From: AWTP1-13 sp963814055
GTDB lineage: Bacteria > Pseudomonadota > Alphaproteobacteria > Rhizobiales > Hyphomicrobiaceae
Assembly: GCA_963814055.1 (NCBI GenBank)
Contig: CAWFBJ010000008.1
Location: 1-64,000, forward strand
Direction: 5' to 3'
DNA length: 64,000 nt
Under the pieces are notes generated by a model. That model made no database searches, was not told the DNA's origin, and saw only the letters and a program-made list of their open reading frames with translations. Within the stretch, counting starts at the first letter, position 1. Every line of letters begins with the position of its first letter. This document shows, one piece after another, positions 1 through 9,652 of the stretch. Both the position numbers and the translations under genes were made by a program.

Positions 1-903
1 GCGAGCCGCGGCTGCCTGCATCGCTGCACGCATTGCCCGATCCCGTCCGTCTACAACGGCCGCTTCTTCGTCGTGCCCGAAGACATCGTGCTCGAAGACA
101 TTCGCCGACTCGTCGCATCAGGGGCTCGTCACATCACGTTTGGCGATCCGGATTTTCTGAACGGACCCGGACATTCACTTCGCATCACCAGGGCGATGCA
201 CGAAGAGTTTCCCGAGCTGACATTTGATTTCACCGCAAAGGTCGAGCACATCCTCAAGCATCGCGCGCTGATCCCGGAACTCGCACGCTCCGGCTGCATT
301 TTCGTGGTTTCGGCGGTCGAGTCGTTGAGCGACACGGTGCTCGAGCATCTGGATAAAGGGCACAGCCGAGACGACGTTATTGAAGCTCTTCGGATAGTGC
401 GAGGCGCGGGAATCGCTCTCAGGCCGACATTTGTATCCTTCACGCCGTGGGCGACGATCGATGATTACATAGACGTGCTCGACTTTGTAGAATCTCATGA
501 TTTGATCGATCACGTGGACCCTGTTCAATACAGCATTCGGTTGCTTGTTCCGCCGGGGTCGCTGCTGTTGTCGCGGACCGACAGTCACCGGTGGCTTGGA
601 CGACTTGTTCAAGAGTCGTTCTCATACGAGTGGGCACATCCCGACCCACGAATGGACGAATTGCACACGCGAGTGAGCGAGATTGTCGAGCAGGCGGCCG
701 GTCAGAAGCGAAGATCCGGCGGAGACGTTCCATGCCATTCTGGAGCTTGCTACGCGGTCCGAGGGGACGCATTCGCGAGCCACATAACCTCGCCGGTTGA
801 TCCCGGGCGCTTGCGGCCCCCTCGATTGACCGAAGCGTGGTTCTGCTGAGCGGAGCCCACGCGGGACCAGTTTGGTCCCCTCGAAAAAAGAGCAGGAATC
901 TAG
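1..903 (+). CDS. CUAEP-tail radical SAM selenoprotein (5' truncated; UGA = Sec)
   Basis: The frame is open from base 1, so the true start lies outside the window. The radical SAM [4Fe-4S] motif C-x3-C-x2-C is visible at codons 13-15, 25-27 and 34-36, followed by a SAM-domain-like GDPDFLNG region. The usual stop would be TGA at 847-849, but it sits in the tail LTEAWFC-TGA-AEPT and the frame stays open to TAG at 901-903. This matches, from memory, the family NCBI calls CUAEP/CCAEP-tail radical SAM (seleno)protein, where the TGA position is Sec or Cys. A 7-bp hairpin follows at the right distance. Between about 715 and 790 a neighbouring frame reads more naturally (ETFHAILELATRS), suggesting two compensating indels. 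The substrate is unknown. Confidence 0.82.
850..880 (+). promoter_or_regulatory. Bacterial SECIS-like hairpin
   Basis: A perfect 7-bp stem, GGGACCA (863-869) with TGGTCCC (873-879), closes a GTT loop at 870-872. Twenty nucleotides separate the TGA (847-849) from the loop, and the first loop base is G. Both agree with the known rules for bacterial SECIS elements, which lie inside the coding region just 3' of the UGA and bind SelB. The selA/selB/selC genes are not in the window. Confidence 0.7.
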
Positions 904-1053
904 AGTCGGTCATATACCCCTCTCTTTGAATCGAGAGGGCGGCGGTCAATAGCAGCGCCGCTGAATTAAGAAGCAGTTTTATGACGTGGATATTCTTCAT
1001 GGAATCGTCTATAATCAAGCCCGAACGAAAAGACGAAAGACAGGAGCGCTATT

Positions 1054-1644
1054 ATGAGTTCACCTTTGACCATTCAAATAAAAGCCGAAGTAGATCGTCA
1101 GGACATCCACGTTTGCCGATTCACGGTGGATAGACCCGTGCACGATGGAGCCGCGGTTTTTTACACGGCCGAAGAAGCGAAAGACAACGACCTGGCTGAT
1201 AAGCTGCTCAAGATTCCGGGGATAATGAAGGTCGAGCTAAACGACAATCTGGTGGACGTCACCCAGGGCGGTGACGAGGATTGGCGCCAGTTGGGCAAGC
1301 GAGTCGGCACGGCTATCCGAGCTTTCTTGAATCCGGCGCCGGAGATTCCTGAGGGTGACCGCCTGCCGCCGGAGCACGTGAGGCTGCGGGTTCAGCAGGT
1401 CCTGGACGAAATGATCAATCCGGGAGTTGCCTCGCACGGCGGCTTTGTCGAGTTGCTGGATGTTCAGGATGACAACATATTCATACGAATGGGCGGCGGG
1501 TGTCAGGGCTGTGGCGCGGCGGATGTGACCTTGAAGATGGGTATTGAGCGATTGATTCGCGAGCAGGTTCCTCAGGTCCGCGAGATACTCGACACAACGG
1601 ATCATGGTTCGGGCCAAAACCCGTATTACGCTCCCTCGAAGTAG
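1054..1644 (+). CDS. NifU/Nfu-like iron-sulfur scaffold protein
   Basis: This 196-residue protein has an N-terminal Nfu_N-like part (residues 1-90) and a C-terminal NifU domain (about 105-180). The latter holds the GGGCQGC motif, a CxxC pair that bridges a [4Fe-4S] cluster between two subunits in this family. It probably carries Fe-S clusters to cytosolic apoproteins. AGGAG at 1042-1046 fixes the ATG. It stands alone on the plus strand after the radical SAM gene, itself an Fe-S enzyme, and converges on dnaJ. Confidence 0.85.
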   Translation: MSSPLTIQIKAEVDRQDIHVCRFTVDRPVHDGAAVFYTAEEAKDNDLADKLLKIPGIMKVELNDNLVDVTQGGDEDWRQLGKRVGTAIRAFLNPAPEIPEGDRLPPEHVRLRVQQVLDEMINPGVASHGGFVELLDVQDDNIFIRMGGGCQGCGAADVTLKMGIERLIREQVPQVREILDTTDHGSGQNPYYAPSK

Positions 1645-1662
1645 ACCATGCCTTTGTTCGTA

Positions 1663-1750
1663 GTTCGGCCTTCAGGCGGAAGTTTGTATGTCGGCATGTT
1701 GTGAACTCAGTCGAACTGAAGCGATACAAACTTCCGCCTGAAGGCCGAAC
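1663..1750. repeat. Long perfect inverted repeat between convergent genes
   Basis: Two perfect 27-base arms (1663-1689 and 1724-1750) are inverted around a 34-base loop. The left arm begins GTTCGGCCTTCAGGCGGAAG. It fills the gap between the convergent nfu-like gene and dnaJ. It has no T-run like a classical terminator, so it is more like a REP/MITE-type dispersed palindrome, though it could stop transcription in both directions. Confidence 0.75.
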
Positions 1751-1771
1751 TCCATCGAAGTCACTTTTTCG

Positions 1772-2883
1772 CTATCCAAAAATGTCTTTGACCTTGTCGA
1801 CGATTCCCCGGTCCTGATGACCGTTGGTTTCGAGGTTGGCTAGTTCTTCAAGCAGCCGGCGCTGCTCCTTCGAGAGATTTGTCGGTGTGATCACGTTGAC
1901 GGCGACGTAAAGGTCCCCGCGGCCTCGTCCGCCGAGGACCGGCATTCCCTTCCCTTTAAGCTTGAACAGGCTGTTGCTTTGCGTTCCCTCGGCGATGCGT
2001 ACGCTCTCTTCTCCGTCGAGCGTTCGCACGTTCAAGTCCGCTCCAAGCGCCGCCTGAGTAAACGAAACAGGAATCGAGCAATACAGGTTTGCGTCGCGGC
2101 GCTCAAAAAAGTCGTGCTCTTTGACGTGAACGATCACGTAGAGATCGCCGCGCGGGCCCCCCAATTCGCCGGCTTCGCCTTCGCCGGCGATCCGCAAGCG
2201 CGAGCCGGTATCGACGCCCGCTGGAATCTTGATCTCGAGCGTTTTCTCGCGCTCGACGCGGCCTTCGCCGCGGCACTCGCGGCAGACGTCGCTGATGACT
2301 TTCCCGTTCCCGCGGCAAGTCGAGCAGGTGCGGCTGACAGAGAAGAATCCCTGTTGATACCGGACCTGTCCGCTTCCCGCGCAGGTCGTGCAGCGCACGG
2401 CTGCGAGCCTTCGGCGGCGCCGGTTCCGCTACAGATTTCGCAAGCTTCCAATCGTGGCACGCGTATTTTTGTCTTGACTCCTGCGGCGGCTTCTTCGAGC
2501 GTGATTTCGATATCGTATCTGAGATCGGAACCGCGGCGAGGTCCGGCGCGCCGCGCGTTGCGGCCGCCGAAGATGTCGCCGAAGCCGAACATGTCGAATA
2601 GATCTTCAAATCCCGGGAATCCCTGTCCGAATCCCGCGCCCGCCGCCGCTCCCGCGCCGACTCCCGCGTGCCCGAAACGGTCGTAGCGCTCGCGAAGCTC
2701 GGCTTGCGAGAGCACCTGATAGGCTTCGTTCAACTCTTTAAAGTGCTCTTCGGCTTCGTTGTCGCCTGGATTTTTGTCGGGGTGGTATTTGATCGCGAGG
2801 CGGCGATAGGCCTGCTTCAGCTCTTGTTCGTTCGCCTCGCGGCGAACGCCCAGCACTTCGTAGTAGTCGCGTTTGCTGCTCAA
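1772..2883 (-). CDS. dnaJ: Chaperone DnaJ (one frameshift)
   Basis: The Hsp70 co-chaperone. Residues 1-70 form the J domain with the HPD tripeptide (KYHPDKNP), followed by a Gly-rich stretch with GAGAAAGAG, and a zinc-binding domain with four CxxCxGxG motifs (CEICSGTG, CTTCAGSG, CSTCRGNG, CRECRGEG). The first motif lies in one frame and the other three in another, so one base is lost near 2398-2400. Repaired, the protein is about 370 residues, normal for DnaJ. It lies downstream of dnaK on the same strand, separated by a palindromic repeat. Confidence 0.9.
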
Positions 2884-2886
2884 CTG

Positions 2887-2990
2887 TAGTTCCTGGTTTC
2901 TGGTTACTAGTTTCTGGTTTCCGATCTCTGAATCTCCGGCAACAGAACCGGAAACCAGAGACCAGGAACCAGAAACCGAGAACCGATTAT
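2887..2990. repeat. Palindromic intergenic repeat (TGGTTTC type)
   Basis: The dnaK-dnaJ gap is a mosaic of TTTCTGGTT units and their complements. For example CTGGTTTCCG at 2914-2923 pairs with CGGAAACCAG at 2949-2958, and further CCAGGAACC/AACCAGAAACC units extend the stem. I see no gene or promoter in it. Confidence 0.6.
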
Positions 2991-2998
2991 AGCAAACT

Positions 2999-4870
2999 CT
3001 ACAACACTTCGGACAACGGCGCGGTGTCTTCTTCCTTTTCCTTCTCCGAAGGATCCGATGCGAGCCCCGTCGGGCGAAACATTGCGTCGGTGATCAAGCG
3101 AGCGGCTCTTTCAAGCTGCTCAAGCGCCTAACGCACTTCGGACGAGTCCTCAGACAGAAGGTGTCTGCGCGCGTGTTCGACTGTGTTGCGCACGAATTCC
3201 TGATCGTCGGCCGACAACATCCAGCCGAACTCGCCGAACGAGCGAATGGTGTTTTGAAGCAAGCCTTCCAGCCGGTTGCGCGCGATGATGATCTCTCTCA
3301 TCCGGCGGTCGGTCTCGACGTTGCGGCTCGCCTCTTCGATCAAGTCGTAAATCTCCGAGGCCGACAAACCCGATGACGGAGTGATTCGCATCGCCTGTTC
3401 GAGACCGGTCATTTTGTCGCGCGCCGAAACCGAGACTATGCCGTCGGCGTCAACTTCAAAGGTTACTTCGACCTGGGGAAGTCCGCGCGGCGCAGCCGGT
3501 ATGCCAACCAGCTCGAATCGCGCCAGACTGCGATTGCCCGAGGCGATGTCGCGCTCGCCTTGCAGAACGTGCACTTCCACGACCTGCTGATTGTCGGCGA
3601 CGGTGGTGAAGACCAGGCTCTTCTTTGTCGGGATGGTCGAGTTGCGGTCGAGAATTTTGGTAAACAGGCCGCCGCGCGTTTCGATGCCAAGCGAAAGCGG
3701 AATGACGTCGAGCAGAATCAAATCTTTGACATCGCCCGTCAGCACGCCCGCCTGAATCGCCGCGCCAATGGCGACGACTTCATCGGGGTTGATCTCGATC
3801 GAAGGCTCGCGTTTAAAGATCTCGCGCACGCGATTGATGATGATCGGCGAGCGCGTCTGTCCGCCGACCAGCAGAACCTTGGTGATCTGTGCAGGAGTGA
3901 GCTTGGCGTCTTTGAGCGCCTTCTGACAAGGCTCGATCGTGCGCTCGACAAGGTCGACCACCAACTCTTCAAACTTCTCGCGGGTCAGGGTTTTGTTGAA
4001 ATGCTTCGGACCGGTTGGATCGGCCGCGATGAACGGCAGATTCAGTTGCGATTCGGTCGCCGTTGAGAGCTCGCACTTGGCGCGCTCGGCTGCTTCTTTC
4101 AACCGTTGCAGCGCCAGCCTGTCGGAATGAAGATCGATCCCGGTCTCCTGCTTAAAGGTTTCGATCATCCAATCAACGATGCGCTGGTCGAAATCTTCGC
4201 CGCCCAGAAACGAATCGCCGCAGGTTGACAGCACCTCGAAAACTCCGTCGCTCATCTCCATTATCGAAATATCAAACGTGCCGCCGCCAAGATCGTAGAC
4301 CGCGATCTTTTCGTTTTCGCGTTTGCCAAGCCCGTAAGCAAGCGCCGCCGCCGTCGGCTCGTTGATGATGCGTTGAACATTTAGCCCGGCGATCTTGCCC
4401 GCGTCCTTCGTCGCCTGCCGTTGAATGTCGTCAAAGTAAGCGGGCACAGTGATAATGGCTTCGGTCACTTCGTCGCCTAGAAACTCTTCGGCCGCCAGCT
4501 TCAATCGCTGAAGCAGGATTGCGGAGATCTCGGGCGGCGAGTAGTCGCGTCCGCGCACTCGCACGCGGCAATCGCCGTTTGCTGCTTCGGTGATTTCGTA
4601 AGAGCAGACCTGGCAAGCGCGCTGAACTTCATCCGAGTTGAATTTGCGGCCCATCAGCCGCTTGACCGCGTAGATAGTATTAGCGGAGTTGGTGATGGCC
4701 TGGCGCTTGGCGATCTGGCCAATCAAACGCTCGCCTTTCTCGGTGAAAGCGACTACCGACGGCGTGGTGCGCCCGCCTTCTTTGTTTGGAATGATCTGTG
4801 TGACTCCGCCTTCGAGTATCGCCACGCACGAGTTGGTCGTGCCGAAATCTATTCCAATAACTTTGCCCAT
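2999..4870 (-). CDS. dnaK: Chaperone DnaK (in-frame amber codon near the C-terminus)
   Basis: Hsp70 ATPase. The N-terminus IGIDFGTTNSCVA and the motif VYDLGGGTFDISI form the nucleotide-binding site; the substrate-binding domain and helical lid follow. The open frame stops at TAG (3128-3130) after 580 codons, but the same frame continues for 42 more codons (ALEQLERAARLITDAMFRP, then an acidic tail) to TAG at 2999-3001. That tail is typical DnaK, so the first TAG is probably a changed sense codon (CAG or AAG) or a sequence error. The repaired length, about 623, fits the family. AGGAGG lies 8 bases before the ATG. Confidence 0.92.
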
Positions 4871-4926
4871 GAGACTTGCCTCCTATCTCCTATCCACTCA
4901 AGACCGAGAAGGTAAAAGGGGTCTGA

Positions 4927-5689
4927 TTAATCGATAGGGGCCGGGGGAATCAACGGTTCCGGGTTTCGATTCGTGGCTGCACAATTCAGGACCGCGAATC
5001 GCCGAAATCTGCAATTACTTTCGGGGCTGGAGGCGACTTTCACCTTTGCGGGGCGCAGCAACCGGTCGCCGATTTTGTATCCTCTTTGAAACTCTTCGAT
5101 CACCGTGTTCTCTTTGTGCTTGTCGGTCGCCTCGATCGTCACCGCTTCGTGCACATGAGGATCAAAGGTCTGTCCGATGGCTTCAACTGGCTCGAGACCG
5201 AACTTCGTCAACGCGTCCTTGAACTGCTTGTGAATCAACTCGACTCCGTGCCGCAATGCTTCGGCGTCGCCCTCGCTTGTCTCCAGGCTTGAAAGCGCGC
5301 GCTCAAAGTTGTCCACGACCGGCAAAAACTGCAACAGCACGTCGTCGCGCCCGTGTTGATAGGGTCGGCGCGTTCGCGCTCGATCCGCTTGCGATAATTC
5401 TCGAACTCGGCTGCCGCCTGAGCAACTGGTCGTAAAGCGAAGCCTTCTCGCGAGTCAGTGCGTCGATCTGGGCTTGCAGCTGAGCAGCGGGTCCTGCTCG
5501 CCGTCAGCCGGATCGCAGTGTCCGCGGCTTCTTCGTCCGATGCTCCGACACTTCGCGGCTGATCGTCTCGGCCATCAGCCGACTCGACTTCCTGGGGCAA
5601 TTCAGATCCATCTTCCAACTCGATGCGTCATTCTCGTCGCCATCAAAAGTAATCGGTATTTCCCGTGGCTCGTTCTTCTTATCTCCCAT
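4927..5689 (-). CDS. grpE: GrpE nucleotide exchange factor (several frameshifts)
   Basis: GrpE is the ADP/ATP exchange factor for DnaK. Family motifs are present but in three different frames: N-terminal MGDKKNEPRE (from 5689), the coiled-coil end AEFENYRKRIERERAD near 5375-5420, and the dimer/beta domain from LLQFLPVVDNFERAL (5340) through IGQTFDPHVHEAV to RPAKVKV. Breaks fall near 5605, 5500, 5420 and 5345. The gene lies between hrcA and dnaK, the usual order of this operon. The start at 5689 is preferred over 5737 because an AAGGAT precedes it. Confidence 0.85.
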
Positions 5690-5737
5690 TATCCTTATCT
5701 TCGTTCCGTTACCGTTTTCGTCCGTTTCACGAAGCAC

Positions 5738-6812
5738 TCAGAGCGTCCTGGCCGAGCGCCCCGCTGACCGCACGCTCAAACAACCTCGCGATGTAGTCCA
5801 CGATGCGATAAGCCGGTCGTATTCGAGCCTGGTCGGCCCCACCACGCCAATGCTCCAACCGCGGCGCCTCCCGAATAGAAACAAGGAGAGGCGATCACCG
5901 TGCAATCGCTCAGATCCGCAAACCGGTTCTCGCTTCCGATCCGGACGGCACCGCTTCCGACTCGCGCTCTCTATGCACTCGTTCAAAATCTTGACGATTC
6001 GGCTCTTTTCCTCAAACATCTTAAACAGCGCCCGCATCCGTTCGGTGTCGGCAAAGTCGGGCTTCGATATGATATTCGAGGCGCCCTCGATAAAAACATC
6101 GGGCTGGTCTCCTTCTTGCAGGCTCTGGCTGCAAAGCATCACCGCGTTGCGCAGAAACTTATCGTAGAGCGCCTTCTCTTCGCTCATCCGAAGCAGAGCT
6201 CATCGCGAATCTCCGCAAGAGTCCAGCCATGAAGTTCTCAACCAGATAACGCGACGTCGAATTCAACTCGTCTTGCGTGAACTCCTCGTCGACTCGAATC
6301 ACCCGATCTTGCACGCGGCCGGCGCTGGAAACCGTGATGACCAGTATCCGCGAGTCGGGCAGCTTAACAAACTCGACGTGATGAAGGATGTCCCTCGTGA
6401 TCGACGGCGACACCACGATGCCGACGTTATTCGACAACTGCGACAGCAACTGGCTCGTGCGCTCCATCAGCAGGTCCGGGCTCGCAAGCGACTCTTCATC
6501 CAGCAACCGCTCATTGATCCGCGCCGCGTCCGATCGCGAAAGCTTTGTCGAACCTATGAAATGGTCAACGTAAAACCGATAACCCTTATCAGTGGGCATT
6601 CGCCCCGCAGACGTGTGCGGATGCGTCAAATAACCTTCGTCTTCAAGCTCGGCGCAGATGTTTCGAATCGTGGCGGACGACAAGTGCTCGCTCGACTGTT
6701 TGGCGAGCGCAAAAGAGCCAACCGGCTGACCCGTCGCGATGTGATCTTTCACGATCGTCGCGAATATCTCCCTCTTGCGGTCGTCGAACCTGTAACCGCT
6801 TCTCTTAGTCAT
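5738..6812 (-). CDS. hrcA: Heat-inducible repressor HrcA (frameshifted)
   Basis: HrcA represses class I heat-shock genes by binding CIRCE operators. The first 205 or so codons are intact: a winged-helix N-terminus (DRKREIFATIVKDHIATGQPV, then SSATIRNICAELEDEGYL with SAGRMPTDKGYRFYVD) and a GAF-like middle. The frame then jumps near 6185, and at least twice more near 5930-5850, where pieces such as GVVGPTRLEYDR are recognisable as HrcA C-terminus. It is the first gene of hrcA-grpE-dnaK-dnaJ. I found no CIRCE element upstream. Confidence 0.88.
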
Positions 6813-6854
6813 ATGTTCTTAACAGGGGGGCACGCCCGAATGGAAGTCGAGGCC

Positions 6855-6883
6855 AAAGTAACATCACCGCCCCACCCTGTCAA
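6855..6883 (-). promoter_or_regulatory. Sigma-70 type promoter for hrcA
   Basis: On the minus strand TTGACA (6883-6878) and TACTTT (6860-6855) are separated by exactly 17 bases. A start site near 6848 would give a leader of about 35 bases before the hrcA ATG. The -35 is perfect and the -10 matches four of six positions. Confidence 0.5.
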
Positions 6884-7027
6884 TAATATTGCCCCGCAAG
6901 GGTAGCTCTGCGCAAGCTTCGACTTCGTGGTGGATTCAAAACAATTCTGCGCTCCGCCTCTTGCAGGAAGAGCCTTTGAACTTCGGTGGCGAACCTGGTT
7001 AGCGGTCGTTTGCGCTTTGAGCACAGC

Positions 7028-7056
7028 TTGACAACCACAACCTGTTTCTATAGCTT
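7028..7056 (+). promoter_or_regulatory. Putative promoter for rpmH-rnpA-yidD-yidC
   Basis: TTGACA at 7028-7033, a 17-base spacer and TAGCTT at 7051-7056. Transcription would start about 35 bases before the rpmH ATG. The rest of the 6905-7027 gap between the divergent hrcA and rpmH units shows no gene. Confidence 0.45.
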
Positions 7057-7097
7057 TAATCTTTTCTGTAGAGACGTCTTTCGAGGAGCGTAGAAAC

Positions 7098-7240
7098 ATG
7101 AAGAGGACCTTTCAGCCCAACAACCGCCGTCGCGCCAAAACGCACGGCTTTCGCGTGCGCATGAGCACAAAGGGCGGCAACTAGTGCTCAAGCGGCGCCG
7201 CGCCAAGGGCCGCAAGCGACTGACACCTGCGCACTATTAA
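7098..7240 (+). CDS. rpmH: Ribosomal protein L34 (1-nt deletion)
   Basis: MKRTFQPNNRRRAKTHGF followed by RVRMSTKGG is unmistakable L34. After GG the sequence reads AACTAG, giving a premature stop; restoring one base (AGA CTA GTG CTC) gives RLVLKRRRAKGRKRLTPAHY and TAA at 7238-7240, a normal 47-residue L34. GAGGAG at 7083-7088 is the ribosome-binding site. It is first in the conserved order rpmH-rnpA-yidD-yidC, usually found near the origin beside dnaA. Confidence 0.9.
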
Positions 7241-7244
7241 AACG

Positions 7245-7318
7245 GTCAGTAGTGCGTACCGTAGTCAGTGGTCTGACTCGGATTCTAAACTCGCCGGGCC
7301 TGACTACGGACTACTGAC
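7245..7318. repeat. Nested palindromic repeat (GTAGTCAGT type)
   Basis: The rpmH-rnpA gap holds an outer pair, GTCAGTAGT (7245-7253) with ACTACTGAC (7310-7318), and an inner pair, CCGTAGTCAG (7259-7268) with CTGACTACGG (7300-7309). It forms a long hairpin and lies a few bases before the rnpA start. Confidence 0.65.
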
Positions 7319-7332
7319 CACGACTACGGACA

Positions 7333-7687
7333 ATGAGCGAGGTATCCGAAAAGTTTCCCAAGACTGACAGGATCCTGAAGCGCGACGTTTTCCGCCGCGT
7401 GTACGAAGAAGGCCGCAAGACTCAATTCAGGTACTTCACGGCGTTTGTGCTCCCGAAATCAGACCGACCGAGCCCGCATCGGCATAACCACAACTCGAAA
7501 GATGGGAAATTCTGTTGAGCGCAATCGCGCTCGTCGCCTGGTGCGCGAAGCGTTCAGAAGAAACAAATGGCTAGTCCCACAAGGAGTTGATATAGTCATT
7601 AACGCGAAGCGGTCTCTGGTGGAGGCCGCTTATCGCGACTTTGAGAGTGAATTCATTACATTTCTACAGAGGGCGGGCCAGAAGTGA
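7333..7687 (+). CDS. rnpA: Ribonuclease P protein component (frameshift)
   Basis: RnpA helps RNase P RNA cut the 5' leader of tRNA precursors. The start (residues 1-45, FPKTDRILKRDVFRRVYEEG) is in one frame. The signature MGNSVERNRARRLVREAFR, containing the RNR motif, is in another, with the jump near 7470. Repaired length is about 118 residues, normal for the family. Its 3' end overlaps yidD by 4 bases. Confidence 0.88.
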
Positions 7688-7893
7688 AGGTTGTTCTGAT
7701 TTTTTTTATACGCGCCTACAAGCTGCTTATCTCGCCGCTACTCCCGCCGTCGTGCAGATTCACGCCCACTTGTTCTGAGTACGCGATGCAGGCGATCGAG
7801 AAATACGGCGCGTTGCGCGGCGTTTACCTCGCAGCTCGGCGGCTGCTGCGGTGCCACCCGTTTCACTCAGGCGGATATGACCCTGTGAGATAG
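7684..7893 (+). CDS. yidD: Membrane protein insertion efficiency factor YidD
   Basis: The 69-residue protein has an amphipathic N-terminus (FFIRAYKLLISPLLPPSC) and the family core RFTPTCSEYAMQAIEKYG with RCHPFHSGGYDPV. YidD assists insertion of inner-membrane proteins with YidC. It is intact, overlaps rnpA and precedes yidC, the canonical arrangement. Confidence 0.93.
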   Translation: MKVVLIFFIRAYKLLISPLLPPSCRFTPTCSEYAMQAIEKYGALRGVYLAARRLLRCHPFHSGGYDPVR

Positions 7894-7928
7894 CAAAGGA
7901 CGGGCGGACACCCGCCTGATGTGATTTG

Positions 7929-9652
7929 ATGGATCGAACTCGTTTGATAATGGCACTGGGCCTTTCGTTGGTCGTGCTGATGTCGTGGCCTCTCATCATG
8001 CGCTACCTGGCGCCGAGCGCGATTGAAGAGCCAATTCAGCTCGAAGAACCAGCGCCGCAACGGCTGCGGAGACACCGCAGCACGCGCCCGCTTGCGCAGC
8101 CAAAAAAGCCTGCACCTGCGCCGCCGGCACCGCTCAGCCCCAACCCCAAGCTCAGACAACTCAAGTCGCGCAGCGCGACGTACGATAAAGTTCGTCGAAG
8201 GAACAGTGATTACTGGCGCGCAACGCTATCGAATCGCGGCGCAGTGGCGACATCGTGGATACTCTCCAGATACAAAGAGAACGGCGAAGAGCGGACGATA
8301 ACCGGAGCAGATGGCAAACCGCTCCAACTGATTCCCCAGCAGATTCCGGAGCCGCTGAGCGCGCCTTTGAGCCTGCGCACTCCCTGGTTACCGGAGATCG
8401 CGCAGCAGCTCAATCAGGTCAACTTTCAGATTGAAGGAGTAGGTCCCAACGAAAAGAAGTAACACTCGGACCCAGATGAATCGCGCACAATCACTTTCAA
8501 GTACACTTCGCCCTCGATCACGGCGACCAAGACACTTACATTTCACGGCGGCAGATTCGTGTTCGACGTCACGGCAGAGGTGATAGCAGGCGGAAGCCAG
8601 CAGGCCGTTGAAATAGTACTGGGCCCGCGATTCGGAGATCAGAGCGATAAGCAAACTGGAAGCTACACCACTCCGCCTTCGGTCGTCGCTTACACACGAG
8701 ACGGCGAGCGCCAGCAGATTCTGGGGCGGCGATCACGCCGCCGTTCGCGACGGTCACTGTCGTCGATCATGATTCGAATCAGATCGAGCTGGATAAGCCG
8801 CTCGCCGAGGCGTATCCGAGATCAAGCTGACCGCCGACCAGGGCGCGACGCTTATCGGGTATGCACGGGTAACGAATCGCGAAGCAAACGGCCAGCGGCT
8901 CACACTCGATTCGTTGCCGCAGGGCACTTCGAAGGGCACCGGCGTGGCGCAGGGAGCGGACACGCTCAGGAACTTGTATGCATGGGCCGGAGTCTCTGAC
9001 CACTACTTCGCTATGCTCGCGGTGCCCGATCCGAATCAAGCGATTCCTCAGATCACGCTGACCAACATTCAGATAAAGGACGGCGAAACGACCGCTTGAT
9101 TACCCGTCTGCCGCCATCCCGGTTAGCTCGACTTCACAAACTCATATCTTCGTCGGTCCAAAGGACCGAGAACTGTTGGCAACTGTCGGGCAGGAACTCG
9201 GAGCGAATCTCGGCGCACTGATTGACTACGGGCTGTTTTCATTTGCGGTCAAGCCTCTCATACCCGCGCTGGCGTGGGGACTCAACGGGTTCCGAAGGCT
9301 ATTCGGCAATTACGGCTGGGCGATCGTTGCGGTGACGGTGTTGATCAACCTGGCGCTCTCGCCGCTCAGGTTCTACAGCTCGAAGAAAATGAAGAAGGCG
9401 GCGAAACACCAGCCGCGAATGAAAGAGCTTCAAGACCGAATGAAGAAGCTCAAAGAGAATCCAAAGAAATACGAGCGCGAATTGCAGGAGCTTCAACAAG
9501 AGCAACTCGCTCTGATGAAGGAGGCGAACCCGCTGGGCGGGTGCATGCCGCTCTTGCTTCAGATGCCGATCTTCTGGGCGGTGTACTTGTATCTCGGGTC
9601 TTCGCTGGATGTTCGTCATGCGCCGTGGGTATTGTGGTTAAAGGACCTGTCG
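7929..9652 (+). CDS. yidC: Membrane insertase YidC (frameshifted, 3' end missing)
   Basis: YidC inserts proteins into the inner membrane. The start MDRTRLIMALGLSLVVLMSW gives the first membrane helix. A Pro-rich linker and the periplasmic beta domain follow, broken by several frameshifts between about 8030 and 9100. The conserved core is in good frame from about 9176: YGWAIVAVTVLINLALSPLR, a Lys-rich cytoplasmic coil, then GGCMPLLLQMPIFWAVY. The homology ends after VLWLKDLS (9652). The remaining helices are absent and unrelated sequence follows. Confidence 0.85.

Noticed and set aside
3128..3130. Pyrrolysine or programmed readthrough at the dnaK TAG
   Set aside because: No known DnaK uses it, and the surrounding genes have many simple sequence errors.
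6813..6900. CIRCE operator upstream of hrcA
   Set aside because: I searched for TTAGCACTC-N9-GAGTGCTAA and found no acceptable match; only a plain promoter is supported.
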